NCBI GenBank assembly: GCA_934178475.1
Contig: CAKPQH010000002.1
Span: 1-64,000, forward strand
Length of the DNA: 64,000 nt
DNA from: an uncultured Clostridia bacterium
GTDB taxonomy: Bacteria > Bacillota > Clostridia > TANB77 > CAG-508
Direction of reading: 5' to 3'
Part shown: positions 1 through 9,209 of the stretch, piece by piece
Layout: every line of letters starts with the position of its first letter
How positions within the stretch are numbered: the first letter of the stretch is position 1
Notes under the pieces: generated by a model
What the model saw: the letters and a program-made list of their open reading frames with translations, nothing else
Database searches by the model: none
Told to the model about the DNA's origin: nothing
Made by a program: the position numbers and the translations under genes

Positions 1-609
1 ATGTAATAGTAACAATAACAGCATCAAAACCAATATTAGTACCAGATGGATGGACAAGAGGAGGAAAAGCATATGTTATAACTAAAGAATATAGTGATAA
101 CATAGATGAAAATGTTACAATAAAAGATTTATATGGAAATGAAGGAAGTGCAACAGTAAGTATATCTAATATAGATAGAGTAGCACCAGTAGTAGAATCA
201 GTAACATTATCAAACAATGGAGGAAGAACAAACCAAGATGTAACAGTAACTATAAAAGTAAATGAAGCAATAAAAGATGTTACAGGATGGAATAAAGTAG
301 ATGATAAAACAATATCAAAAGTATTTTCAGCTAATGAAACAAATACAGTAACAATAGAAGATTTAGCAGGAAATAGTATAGATGTACCATATGAAGTAAA
401 AGATATAGATAAAACATTACCAACAGGAACAGTAACATATAGTACAGTAGATCCAACAAATCAAAATGTAATAGTAACAATAACAGCATCAAAACCAATA
501 TTAGTACCAGATGGATGGACAAGAGGAGGAAAAGCATATGTTGTAACTAAAGAATATAGTGATAACATAGACGAAAATATTACAATAAAAGATTTATATG
601 GAAATGAAA
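1..609 (+). repeat. 465-base-period repeat in surface protein gene
   Basis: Bases 1-144 and 466-609 match with about three mismatches, a spacing of 465 bases (155 codons), so reading frame and module phase are kept. The copy at base 1 is cut by the window edge, so more copies probably lie upstream. Confidence 0.85.
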
Positions 610-2840
610 ATACTGTAAATGTTAAAATTCAAAATATTGACAAAATAAAACCAACAGTTATATTAGCTGGAGTTGCAGGAAACAAAACATATGCTGAAGA
701 AACAATAGAAGCAGATAAAACAGCAACATATGTAGACTTAGGAGCAATAGTAACAGATAATGTTGATCCAGATACAACAATAGTATCAGCAACAAACATA
801 AATTATGTTGATGGAGCAGGAAATGTAACAGCAGTAAATAAAGTAAATATGGGTGTACCAGGAGAATATAGATTAGGTTATACTTATACAGACAGAGCTG
901 GAAATACTGCAATGGCAAGAAGAATTGTTAAAATAGTAGATACAACAAAACCTAAAGTTATATTATTAGGAGTTGCAGGAAATAAAACATATGCTGAAGA
1001 AACAATAGAAGCAGATAAAACAGCAACATATGTAGATTTAGGAGCAATAGTAACAGATAATGTTGATCCTGATACAACAATATCAGCAGCAACAAACATA
1101 AATTATATTGATGGGGCAGGAAATGCAACAGCAGTAAATAAAGTGAATATGGGTGTACCAGGAGAATATAGATTAGGTTATACTTATACAGATGCAGCAG
1201 GAAATACAGCAATGGCAAGAAGAATTGTTAAAATTGTAGACACAACAGCACCTGTAATTACACCAATGGCATCAAGTACTTTTGAAGTTGGTGTTGATAC
1301 ATATACATATCCAGAAGCAGGAACTGTAACAGATAATGTTGATAGTGATTGTGGTTTTTCAGGTGTGCATATGAAATGGTACAAAGCAACACCTGAAGGA
1401 GAAAAAGGTGAAGAAGTAGCACCTTTTGCTTGGGGAACAACATTAAAAGATAGAGAATTAGGAAAATACTATATAGAATATAAGAAAAGTGATAATGCAG
1501 GAAATGTAGGAACAGCACACAGAATAGTAACATTACAAGATACTACAGCACCTAAATTAACATTAAATGGAAATGCATCAATGACATTAGAAGCAGGAAT
1601 AGATACATATACTGAAGAAGGTGCAACAGTAACAGACAATTATGATGCAACAATATCAAACTTACAACCTGAATTGATAAACTATTCAGTTAATGGTGTA
1701 TTTAAAGGAAAGGTATCATCAGTTGATACAAACAAATTAGGTGTATATAAAATAAGATATGCTTATACAGATGCAGCAGGAAATGTTGGAGAAGATGCTA
1801 ATAGAGCAAGTCATAAATACGTATTAAGAGTTGTAACTGTTAAAGATACAACAGCACCAGTAATAACTTTAAATGGAGATGCAAATATAACATTAACAGA
1901 TGCAACAAGTTATACAGACGCTTTAGCAACAGTAACAGATAATCATGATGCAACAGTAAATAACTTAGCACCATCTTATATAAATTACTATAGCTTAACA
2001 GGAGCTTTCCGTGGTAGAGTAAATGAAGTAGATGTAAATGCTGAAGGTAGATATAATTTAGTATATTCAACAAAAGACTCATCAGGAAATGAAGCTGCTA
2101 AGGTTACAAGAATTGTATATGTAAAAATAACAAACCAAACTAACAAAAAATTTATATCAACAAAAGAGGATTTATTAAATTTGGCAACAAATCCAAGTGA
2201 ATATACTGGAAAAGAAGTTGTTATTACAAATAATATAAATTTAAATGGAGTTAATTGGAATCCAATAAATGCAGGTAGTGGAGTATTAAATGGAACAGTA
2301 ATTGATGGTAGAGGTCATTCTATATCAAATATGAGCATAAATACAACAGGAGAACAATCAGCTGGATTCATAGGATTTAATGCAAGTTCAGTTACTATTA
2401 AAAATTTGACATTTGAAAATGCAAAAGTAAAACAAGATAATGCACAGCAAAGATATGCAGGAGTTGTAATTGGAAAGAACTATTCTAACATCACATTAGA
2501 AAACATAAATGTTAATAATAGTGAAGTTGAAAACAATTGGCAATGTGGAGGTCTTGTTGGATTTGCAGAAACAAATGGACCTAAATTTAAAAATTGTTCA
2601 ATTACTAATTCTTTTGTAGGTGGAAGCAATGCAACAGCAGGGAGTCTATTTGGATTAGGAATTGTAAGCATAGAAGTAGAAAATTGTAAGGCAGAAAATG
2701 TAAGATTATATACAGATGGAATGACATGGTCTTCTACACAAAAGGCATTAGGAAACTATTGGGTAGGACATATATACGGAAATACATTAACAGTAAATGG
2801 AAGTACAGAAACTAATGTAACTGTAGTTGATCATAAATAA
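3..2840 (+). CDS. Large surface protein with Ig-like repeats, 3' part only
   Basis: The frame is open from the first bases, so the start lies upstream; 945 residues are visible. The visible part is a chain of bacterial Ig-like / HYR-type modules, recognisable from recurring linkers such as DTTAPVITLNG and TDAAGNV. Two module types are duplicated at DNA level (periods of 465 and 300 bases). The last 240 residues differ: alternating short beta strands and G-rich turns resemble a right-handed beta-helix or GLUG-like domain. There is no LPXTG motif or C-terminal membrane segment, so the anchor, if any, is in the missing N-terminus. A role as an extracellular adhesin or stalk is inferred from architecture only. 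A terminator follows directly. Confidence 0.8.
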   Translation, partial: VIVTITASKPILVPDGWTRGGKAYVITKEYSDNIDENVTIKDLYGNEGSATVSISNIDRVAPVVESVTLSNNGGRTNQDVTVTIKVNEAIKDVTGWNKVDDKTISKVFSANETNTVTIEDLAGNSIDVPYEVKDIDKTLPTGTVTYSTVDPTNQNVIVTITASKPILVPDGWTRGGKAYVVTKEYSDNIDENITIKDLYGNENTVNVKIQNIDKIKPTVILAGVAGNKTYAEETIEADKTATYVDLGAIVTDNVDPDTTIVSATNINYVDGAGNVTAVNKVNMGVPGEYRLGYTYTDRAGNTAMARRIVKIVDTTKPKVILLGVAGNKTYAEETIEADKTATYVDLGAIVTDNVDPDTTISAATNINYIDGAGNATAVNKVNMGVPGEYRLGYTYTDAAGNTAMARRIVKIVDTTAPVITPMASSTFEVGVDTYTYPEAGTVTDNVDSDCGFSGVHMKWYKATPEGEKGEEVAPFAWGTTLKDRELGKYYIEYKKSDNAGNVGTAHRIVTLQDTTAPKLTLNGNASMTLEAGIDTYTEEGATVTDNYDATISNLQPELINYSVNGVFKGKVSSVDTNKLGVYKIRYAYTDAAGNVGEDANRASHKYVLRVVTVKDTTAPVITLNGDANITLTDATSYTDALATVTDNHDATVNNLAPSYINYYSLTGAFRGRVNEVDVNAEGRYNLVYSTKDSSGNEAAKVTRIVYVKITNQTNKKFISTKEDLLNLATNPSEYTGKEVVITNNINLNGVNWNPINAGSGVLNGTVIDGRGHSISNMSINTTGEQSAGFIGFNASSVTIKNLTFENAKVKQDNAQQRYAGVVIGKNYSNITLENINVNNSEVENNWQCGGLVGFAETNGPKFKNCSITNSFVGGSNATAGSLFGLGIVSIEVENCKAENVRLYTDGMTWSSTQKALGNYWVGHIYGNTLTVNGSTETNVTVVDHK
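657..1256 (+). repeat. Two tandem 300-base modules in surface protein gene
   Basis: Bases 657-956 and 957-1256 are near-identical copies of a 100-codon Ig-like module with only scattered substitutions. High nucleotide identity shows recent duplication or conversion, and makes the array prone to copy-number change by recombination. Confidence 0.9.
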
Positions 2841-2860
2841 ATGTATAAATTATATTAATG

Positions 2861-2886
2861 AAAGGAATCAAAAAGATTCCTTTTTT
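2861..2886 (+). terminator. Intrinsic terminator after surface protein gene
   Basis: An 8-bp stem (AAGGAATC / GATTCCTT) with a 5-base A loop runs into a T tract, 20 bases after the stop codon. Confidence 0.85.
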
Positions 2887-2994
2887 ATATGCTTTTCTAT
2901 TGATTATTTTTTTAATAACTGATAATATATTTATAGAAAAATGAGATTAAAAAGGATAAACACATGAAAGGAGAAAGGTGTAATTACACTACAT

Positions 2995-3978
2995 ATGCCA
3001 ATGAATCAAAGAAAATATAATAAAAAAAAGGCAAATAAAATTACTCTTACTGAAAAAAATAAATTATTAAAAGATTTATCAACAAATATAATAAATACAT
3101 ATCCAACTATAGACTTTAGCTATAGTAATTTAATGATGAAATTATATAATTGTAATTTTTTTAGAGTAAATATAAAAAAAGATTCAGAATATGCAATATA
3201 TAAGTATAAAGAAAAAGCAGTATTCTTTTCTAACGACATGAATATTGATGCATCAAATGAAAATATATTACATGAATGTATATATTTTTTACAGGATAAA
3301 AGAGATAAAAAAAATAAATTAAATAGAATAGGATTGTGTGAAATTGGAAATATAAAGATTAGAGGTTTAGGATTAAATGAAGCAGCTATACAATATATAG
3401 TTGGTAAAATGCTAGATAATCAGGAAAATAAAAGTCACATGCAGTCATTATTGAAACAACTTATATATTTAACAGGAGAAAAAGTACTAGTTGAATCTAC
3501 TTTAAAAAGTAAAAATGATTTTAAAGAAAAAGTTATGACAAAATTAAATGATGACAAAACATATTATTTGATTGAAGAAAATTTTGATAAGATGTTTGAA
3601 ATAGAGCAAAAAATAACAAATACAAAAAACATGAAACAAAGAGAAAAATTAAAAAATGAATTAAGAAATACATTTTTAAAAGCACAAGAAATGTTATACA
3701 AAAGATATTTTGAACATTTATTAACAATAATAGATAGTAAAGAACAAGCAGATATGTATATACAAATACTTGAAGAATATCAAAAAAATATATTGAATGA
3801 TGGAATATGGTTTGAGTTTAAAGAACAAGAAATAGCAAATGTTGATAAGATTTTATATGAAATAAATAAACGTAGAGAACGTGAAGGTATGATAAAATGG
3901 AAAGAAAATAAATTCATTAAACTATTCAACAAATTAGTTAATTTAAAACAAAAAGATTATGAGAATGAAATTAAATAA
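2995..3978 (+). CDS. Unknown protein with a degenerate zinc-peptidase-like motif
   Basis: I do not recognise a named family. The 327-residue protein is Lys/Asn-rich with no signal peptide or membrane segment. Around residues 90-140 it has HECIYFLQ followed about 35 residues later by GLNEAAIQYI. This spacing looks like an HExxH...E zinc-protease signature in which the second His is replaced by Tyr, so catalysis is doubtful. The second half is helical and charged. The start is uncertain: a GGAG-type site near 2969 lies about 20 bases before the ATG, and a second ATG follows at 3001. It is read alone and converges with the small minus-strand gene, overlapping it by 8 bases. Confidence 0.6.
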   Translation: MPMNQRKYNKKKANKITLTEKNKLLKDLSTNIINTYPTIDFSYSNLMMKLYNCNFFRVNIKKDSEYAIYKYKEKAVFFSNDMNIDASNENILHECIYFLQDKRDKKNKLNRIGLCEIGNIKIRGLGLNEAAIQYIVGKMLDNQENKSHMQSLLKQLIYLTGEKVLVESTLKSKNDFKEKVMTKLNDDKTYYLIEENFDKMFEIEQKITNTKNMKQREKLKNELRNTFLKAQEMLYKRYFEHLLTIIDSKEQADMYIQILEEYQKNILNDGIWFEFKEQEIANVDKILYEINKRREREGMIKWKENKFIKLFNKLVNLKQKDYENEIK

Positions 3979-4144
3979 AAGAGTTTAATAATGTTATAAA
4001 GACAACACTAAATGAAACTTTAGCAGAAACTCTACTTGCAGCACAAAATAGATTGTATAAAGCTGTAAAACGATGTTCTTTTTTAATAGTTAAAGCTAAG
4101 CAATTTTCATTATAAATATTATTATTTGTATTTTCTTCGTTCAT
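3971..4144 (-). CDS. Small single-span membrane protein, unknown
   Basis: A 57-residue protein starting MNEEN, with a polar Asn/Glu-rich N-terminus and a hydrophobic helix in the last 25 residues (FSVVFITLLNSFI). I prefer the ATG at 4144 over an upstream GTG because AGGAAG lies eight bases before it. It runs convergently into the preceding gene. No function can be assigned; the clean ribosome binding site and the membrane segment support a real gene. Confidence 0.6.
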   Translation of the reverse strand: MNEENTNNNIYNENCLALTIKKEHRFTALYNLFCAASRVSAKVSFSVVFITLLNSFI

Positions 4145-4205
4145 TAGTATCACTTCCTATATAAAATATTAATTTGAGTATAGCATATGAAAAATAAAAA
4201 TGCAA

Positions 4206-4251
4206 ATAATAAATTAAAAATAATACATATAATAAATTAAAAATAATACAT
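4206..4251. repeat. Two perfect 23-base AT-rich tandem copies
   Basis: The unit starting ATAATAAATTAAAAATAATA is repeated exactly twice (4206-4228, 4229-4251) between the small minus-strand gene and the RNase J promoter. It is probably slippage in AT-rich DNA. Confidence 0.8.
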
Positions 4252-4285
4252 ATAATTAAATAAAAACATGTATGAATTGAAATAA

Positions 4286-4314
4286 TTGACTTTTTAGTGA
4301 TTTTATGATATACT
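4286..4314 (+). promoter_or_regulatory. Sigma-A promoter for the RNase J operon
   Basis: TTGACT and TATACT boxes are separated by 17 bases. The transcript would start near 4321, leaving a leader of about 120 bases before the RNase J start. Confidence 0.8.
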
Positions 4315-4443
4315 ATAAATTGTGTTAAATGAGATTATATAATATAAAACAAAGTTAAGAGATAATAAAAGAGATTTATTTAGATTTTCAAGATTTTTTG
4401 AAAATCATTTCTTGCTATTGTAAAAAGAAAGGTAAGGAGAAAA

Positions 4444-6339
4444 ATGGAAGAAAACAAAGAAAACATAAGAGAGAATAGTGTAAAAATCACACAAAATAAG
4501 AAAAGAGGAGGAATTAGAAGAAATAATAAAATGATAAAAAAAAATAATAATGATATAGAAAATAAACAGTTGAAAAATGAAGGAGATTCTATAAAAAAAG
4601 TTAATACTAGTAGAAAGAAAGCAGTAAATACATTAGCTAAAAGACAATATAATAGAAAGAAAAATATTGTAAAAGAAGAAAAACTATCAAATTTAAAGAT
4701 AATTCCTTTAGGAGGATTACTTGAAGTTGGTAAAAATATAACAGTATTTGAATATGAAGATGACATGATTGTTGTAGATTGCGGATTATCATTCCCAGAA
4801 GACGATATGTTAGGTATAGATTTGGTTATTCCAGATATAACATATATAAAACAAAATAAAGAAAAATTAAAAGGAATGGTAATAACACATGGACATGAAG
4901 ACCATATAGGTAGTGTACCATATTTCTTAAAAGAAGTTAATACACCTATTTATGGTACAAGATTAACTTTAGGGCTAATAAAGAACAAATTAGATGAACA
5001 TAAATTAACAGCATCTGCTAAACTAACAGAAGTACAAGCAGGACAAACAATAAAACTTGGAAAGTTTACTGTAGAATTTATACAAAGCTCACATAGTATA
5101 CCAGATTCAGTAATGCTTGCTATAAAAACACCAGTAGGAACAGTTCTTCATACAGGAGATTTTAAAATTGATTATACTCCAATAGATGGAAAACTAATAG
5201 ATTTTGGGCGAATTGCAGAACTTGGTAATGAAGGAATCTTAGCATTAATGTCTGATAGTACAAATGCAGAAAGAAAAGGATTTACAATGTCAGAAAGTTC
5301 AGTTGGTGAAGTTTTTGATAAAATGTTTTTACATTGTACAAAGAGAATTGTTGTTGCAACTTTTGCATCAAATGTTCATAGAGTACAACAAATTGTAAAT
5401 GCAGCTATAAAATATGATAGAAAAATAGCAGTTTGTGGTAGAAGTATGATAAATATGATAGAAACTGCAAGATTATTAGGATATATAAATTGTCCGGATA
5501 ATTTATTTATAGATATAGACATGATAAATAACTATGTAGATGAAAAATTGGTAATAATTACAACAGGAAGTCAAGGAGAAACAATGTCAGCTCTTACAAG
5601 AATGGCAAATGGAACTCATAAAAAGGTTAAAATAACACAGAATGATTTAATAATAATCTCAGCTAACCCTATTCCTGGAAATGAAAGTAATGTTTCAAGA
5701 GTAATAGATCAATTAATGCAAATAGGTGCTGAAGTAGTATATAGTGCTTTAGCTGATGTACATGTTTCAGGACATGCTTGCCAAGAAGAACAGAAGTTAA
5801 TATTTGCACTAACAAAACCAAAATATTTTATACCTGTACATGGAGAATATAGGCATTTGATAGCACATAGCGAAACAGCTAAAATGATGGGAGTAGATAA
5901 AGACGATATATTTATGCTAGAAAATGGTAAGGTATTAGAATTAAATAGAAAAGAAGGAAAGTTTACAGGAATTGTACCTTCTGGAAAAATAATGGTAGAC
6001 GGTTTAGGTGTGGGAGATGTTGGTAGTGTAGTTTTAAGAGATAGACAACATCTATCACAAGATGGTTTAATTATAGTTGTTATAACTATGGATAGTTCAA
6101 CAGGAGAAGTTGTTGCAGGACCTGACGTAATTTCAAGAGGATTTGTTTATGTAAAAGAATCAGAAAATGTAATGGATGAAATAAAAACAGTAGTAAGACA
6201 TGAAGTACATGAATGCGAAGAAAAAGGAATTCGTGATTGGTCAACAATAAAAAATTCAGTAAGAGAAAATTTAAGAGCATATATATTCTCTAAAACGAAA
6301 CGTAATCCAATGATAATACCTATTATAATGGAGATATAA
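4444..6339 (+). CDS. rnj: Ribonuclease J
   Basis: RNase J is the metallo-beta-lactamase/beta-CASP ribonuclease that matures and degrades RNA in Firmicutes, with 5'-3' exonuclease and endonuclease activity. The catalytic core starts near residue 80 (IIPLGGLLEVGKN) and includes the metal motif THGHEDHIG, a later GDFKID, the beta-CASP HVSGHA segment and HGEYRH. At 631 residues it is longer than the usual 555 or so because of a Lys/Asn/Arg-rich, probably disordered N-terminal extension of about 75 residues, which might bind RNA. An AAGGAG site precedes the ATG. It leads an operon with a small basic gene, gltX and the DUF951 gene. Confidence 0.95.
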   Translation: MEENKENIRENSVKITQNKKRGGIRRNNKMIKKNNNDIENKQLKNEGDSIKKVNTSRKKAVNTLAKRQYNRKKNIVKEEKLSNLKIIPLGGLLEVGKNITVFEYEDDMIVVDCGLSFPEDDMLGIDLVIPDITYIKQNKEKLKGMVITHGHEDHIGSVPYFLKEVNTPIYGTRLTLGLIKNKLDEHKLTASAKLTEVQAGQTIKLGKFTVEFIQSSHSIPDSVMLAIKTPVGTVLHTGDFKIDYTPIDGKLIDFGRIAELGNEGILALMSDSTNAERKGFTMSESSVGEVFDKMFLHCTKRIVVATFASNVHRVQQIVNAAIKYDRKIAVCGRSMINMIETARLLGYINCPDNLFIDIDMINNYVDEKLVIITTGSQGETMSALTRMANGTHKKVKITQNDLIIISANPIPGNESNVSRVIDQLMQIGAEVVYSALADVHVSGHACQEEQKLIFALTKPKYFIPVHGEYRHLIAHSETAKMMGVDKDDIFMLENGKVLELNRKEGKFTGIVPSGKIMVDGLGVGDVGSVVLRDRQHLSQDGLIIVVITMDSSTGEVVAGPDVISRGFVYVKESENVMDEIKTVVRHEVHECEEKGIRDWSTIKNSVRENLRAYIFSKTKRNPMIIPIIMEI

Positions 6340-6368
6340 TAATTAAAACAAGAGATAGGGAGGTTCAA

Positions 6369-6662
6369 ATGAAAAAGAAGAAAGATAATAAGGATGTTGA
6401 AATAATAATTCCAAGAGAAGATTTAATTGTAAATAGATTAAGAGATAATTGGAGCTATTATAGAAAATTATCTTTAGAAGATATTAGAAAAGATATAAGA
6501 AGCTATTTGAGAGAAAAAACGAATAATCCAGATGAACAACTATCTCATGAAGAATTTACAGAATTACTATTAAAAGAAATGAAAAAAGGAAAAGAAGAAA
6601 TTAGTGGAAAGAAAAAGAAATGTAAATCAAAAAACAAAAGAAATGATAGTAGTGAAAGATAG
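6369..6662 (+). CDS. Small highly charged protein, unknown
   Basis: A 97-residue protein with Lys-rich ends and a central helical part containing LRDNWSYYRKLSLEDI. It has no membrane segment or recognised motif. It lies 29 bases after RNase J and 27 before gltX with its own GGGAGG site, so it is co-transcribed. The basic tail (GKKKKCKSKNKR) would fit RNA or ribosome association, but that is a guess. Confidence 0.7.
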   Translation: MKKKKDNKDVEIIIPREDLIVNRLRDNWSYYRKLSLEDIRKDIRSYLREKTNNPDEQLSHEEFTELLLKEMKKGKEEISGKKKKCKSKNKRNDSSER

Positions 6663-6689
6663 GTCGAAAAAGAAGGGAAGAAAAAAGAA

Positions 6690-8351
6690 ATGAATTATAA
6701 AGAGTTAGCAGATTTAATATTTCCAAATGCAAAGAAAATAAGTTATTATGAAGAAAAATATCCAGAAAGAAATTTACCAGAAGGTGCAATAGTTACAAGA
6801 TTTGCACCTAGTCCAACAGGATTTGTACATATTGGAGGACTTTATCAAGCATTATGTGCTATAACAGCAGCTAAAAAAACAAAAGGAGTATTTTTCTTAA
6901 GAGTTGAAGATACAGATCAAAAAAGAGAAGTTGAAAATGGTGTAACAGGAATAATAAACTCTTTAAAAGATTTTGATATGATGCCAGATGAAGGAATGGT
7001 AACTGAAAATGAATGGATAGGAGAATACGGACCTTATAAACAATCAATGAGGAAAGAAATATATGAATCTTTTGCAAAATATATGATAGAACAAGAAAAA
7101 GCTTATCCATGTTTCTGTACTCCAGAAGATATAGAAGAAATGAGAGCTAAACAAGAAGCCGCTAAGATTAGACCTGGATATTACGGAGTATGGGCTAAAT
7201 GTAGAAACCTTTCTATAGATGAAATGGCAGAAAAAATAAAAGCAGGGGTTCCATATATAATTAGGTTTAAATCACCAGGAAGAGAAGATAGAAAGATTCA
7301 ATGTCAAGATGTAATAAAAGGAAAAGTAACATTCCCAGAAAATGATTTAGATATACCTATTATAAAAGCTGATGGATTACCTACATACCATTTTGCACAC
7401 TTAGTTGATGATCATTTAATGAGAACAACACATGTTGTAAGAAGTGATGAATGGCTTTCTTCATTACCACTTCATATGCAATTATTTCATGAAGCTGGAT
7501 TTAAAGCACCTAAGTATTGCCATATAGCACCAATAATGAAAAATGACAATGGAAATAAGAGAAAGCTTAGTAAAAGAAAAGATCCAGAAGCAGCTGTTTC
7601 TTATTACGAAGAAATAGGAGTACCAGCAGATAGTGTTAAGGAATATTTATTAAATATAGCTAACTCTACTTTTGAAAATTGGAGAAGACAAAATAAAGAT
7701 GCTAAAATTGAAGAATTTGATTTTAAATTAAATAAAATGAGTGTAAGTGGAGCATTATTTGATATGGTAAAACTTTTAGATGTATCAAAAATAGTAATAT
7801 CTAGGTATAGTGCTGAAAAGATATATGAAGAAGCAATGAAATGGGCGAAAAAACATGATGAAGAACTTGAAGAACTTTTAAATGATAAAGAATATAGCTT
7901 AAAGGTATTTGGAATAGAAAGAGGAGGAAATAAACCTCGTAAAGATATTGCAAAATGGTCAGATGTTAAAGAAAACATAGAATACATGTATGATGAAAGT
8001 TTTTATAAAGAAAAAAGAGAATATCCATATCAAGTTGTAAATAATGAAAGAGATATAAAAGATATTTTATCATTATATATGGAAAAATATTTTGATGAAA
8101 ATGATGATAAACAAACATGGTTTGATAAAATAAAAGCACTTTCAGTAGAACTAGGATATGCAGGAGAAGTTAAAGAATTTAAGGCAAATCCAGATATGTA
8201 TAAGGGTCATGTTGGAGATGTAAGTACTGTATTAAGAGTTGCTTTAACAACAAGAACAAATACTCCTGATATGTATGAAATTATGAAGATATTAGGAAAA
8301 GAAAAAATATCAAAAAGACTAAAAACAGCAATAGAAAATTTAGAAAAATAA
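6690..8351 (+). CDS. gltX: Glutamyl-tRNA synthetase
   Basis: A class I aminoacyl-tRNA synthetase charging tRNA-Glu. It has APSPTGFVHIGG near residue 35 (the HIGH box reads HIGG), a Cys/Tyr zinc-binding insertion (CFCTPE ... YYGVWAKC) and KLSKR as the KMSKS loop. At 553 residues it is longer than the typical 480-490, with a divergent, Glu/Lys-rich anticodon-binding half. No glutaminyl-tRNA synthetase is seen in the window, so whether it is non-discriminating cannot be judged. Third gene of the RNase J operon. Confidence 0.95.
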   Translation: MNYKELADLIFPNAKKISYYEEKYPERNLPEGAIVTRFAPSPTGFVHIGGLYQALCAITAAKKTKGVFFLRVEDTDQKREVENGVTGIINSLKDFDMMPDEGMVTENEWIGEYGPYKQSMRKEIYESFAKYMIEQEKAYPCFCTPEDIEEMRAKQEAAKIRPGYYGVWAKCRNLSIDEMAEKIKAGVPYIIRFKSPGREDRKIQCQDVIKGKVTFPENDLDIPIIKADGLPTYHFAHLVDDHLMRTTHVVRSDEWLSSLPLHMQLFHEAGFKAPKYCHIAPIMKNDNGNKRKLSKRKDPEAAVSYYEEIGVPADSVKEYLLNIANSTFENWRRQNKDAKIEEFDFKLNKMSVSGALFDMVKLLDVSKIVISRYSAEKIYEEAMKWAKKHDEELEELLNDKEYSLKVFGIERGGNKPRKDIAKWSDVKENIEYMYDESFYKEKREYPYQVVNNERDIKDILSLYMEKYFDENDDKQTWFDKIKALSVELGYAGEVKEFKANPDMYKGHVGDVSTVLRVALTTRTNTPDMYEIMKILGKEKISKRLKTAIENLEK

Positions 8352-8393
8352 TATATTATTAGACTGAAAATAAGCAAAAGGTCGTGATATAAA

Positions 8394-8574
8394 ATGGAAT
8401 ATAATATAGGAGACAAGGTAAGAACCAAGAAAACACATCCTTGTCGGAAATAAAATATGGGAAATAACAAGAGTAGGCGTAGATTTCAAACTAAAGTGTA
8501 TAAAATGTGGACACATAGTAGTTATGCCTAGAGAAAAAGCGTTAAAAGCTATAACTAAGAAGATAGAAGAATAA
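8394..8574 (+). CDS. DUF951 (YyzM-like) protein read through a +1 frameshift
   Basis: Frame 0 from the ATG at 8394 (AAGG site upstream) gives MEYNIGDKVRTKKTHPC, then CGG AAA TAA. Skipping the C at 8445 continues as GNKIWEITRVGVDFKLK and on through CIKCGH to the stop at 8572. Together these make an intact 59-residue DUF951 protein with its conserved HPCG, RVG.DFK.KC and CGH blocks and no other defect. The frameshift codon is CGG in the context TGT CGG AAA. It could be a programmed +1 shift, a very recent pseudogene or an assembly error. Frame intactness on both sides and the identical lesion in spoIVB favour the first. Function of the family is unknown. Confidence 0.8.
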
Positions 8575-8580
8575 AACATA

Positions 8581-8632
8581 AATACTAATAATAATTCGAA
8601 AAATGAAAATGGAATTATTATTAGTATTTTGT
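8581..8632 (+). terminator. Terminator of the RNase J-gltX-DUF951 operon
   Basis: A 17-bp perfect stem, AATACTAATAATAATTC (8581-8597) with its complement at 8612-8628, followed by a short T run. Confidence 0.85.
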
Positions 8633-8633
8633 C

Positions 8634-8663
8634 TTTACAAAAAATATATTTTTGTGATAATAT
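8634..8663 (+). promoter_or_regulatory. Possible promoter for hpt-uvrC
   Basis: TTTACA and TAATAT boxes with an 18-base spacer lie directly after the preceding terminator. The match is imperfect, but position supports it. Confidence 0.4.
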
Positions 8664-8696
8664 AAAAACATATTTTAAGTGAAAGAGGAGATAAGA

Positions 8697-9209
8697 GTGG
8701 GAATTTTAAATGTATTAATTAATGAGGCAAGAATAGAAAAAAGATTAGATGAAATGGCAAAAGAAATAGATAAAGACTATGAAGGAAAAGATTTAGTATT
8801 AGTAGGAATATTAAAAGGTTCTGCTATGTTTATGATGGAACTAGCTAAAAGACTAAAAAGTAATGTCGAATTTGAATTCATAGAAGCATCAAGTTATGAT
8901 GGAACAGAAAGCACGGGTATAATAAAAGTACATAATGATATAACTGGATCAATAGAAGGAAAAGATGTACTAGTTATAGAAGATTTAATTGATACAGGTA
9001 GAACTTTAGAATTCATAAAAGAGCATTTATTGATGAAAAAACCAGCAAGTGTAAAAATAGCAACATTGCTTAGCAAACCATCTAGAAGAATATTTGAATT
9101 AGATGTTGATTATATAGGATTTCAAATAGGTGATGATTTTGTTGTTGGTTATGGTATGGACTATAATCAAAAATATAGAAATTTGCCATATATCGGAAGG
9201 ATTGAATAA
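8697..9209 (+). CDS. hpt: Hypoxanthine phosphoribosyltransferase
   Basis: A purine-salvage enzyme transferring phosphoribosyl from PRPP to hypoxanthine or guanine. The PRPP-binding signature VLVIEDLIDTGRTL is clear, and GILKGSAMFMMELA forms the N-terminal lobe. I chose the GTG at 8697 (170 residues), six bases after GAGGAG; an upstream GTG at 8679 would place that site inside the gene. The stop overlaps the uvrC start by one base, indicating translational coupling. Confidence 0.93.
   Translation: MGILNVLINEARIEKRLDEMAKEIDKDYEGKDLVLVGILKGSAMFMMELAKRLKSNVEFEFIEASSYDGTESTGIIKVHNDITGSIEGKDVLVIEDLIDTGRTLEFIKEHLLMKKPASVKIATLLSKPSRRIFELDVDYIGFQIGDDFVVGYGMDYNQKYRNLPYIGRIE

Noticed and set aside
331..1218. 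Leu-rich open frames on the minus strand opposite the surface protein
   Set aside because: They are complements of the A-ending, repeat-rich plus-strand codons; their repetition follows the DNA repeats and there are no ribosome sites.
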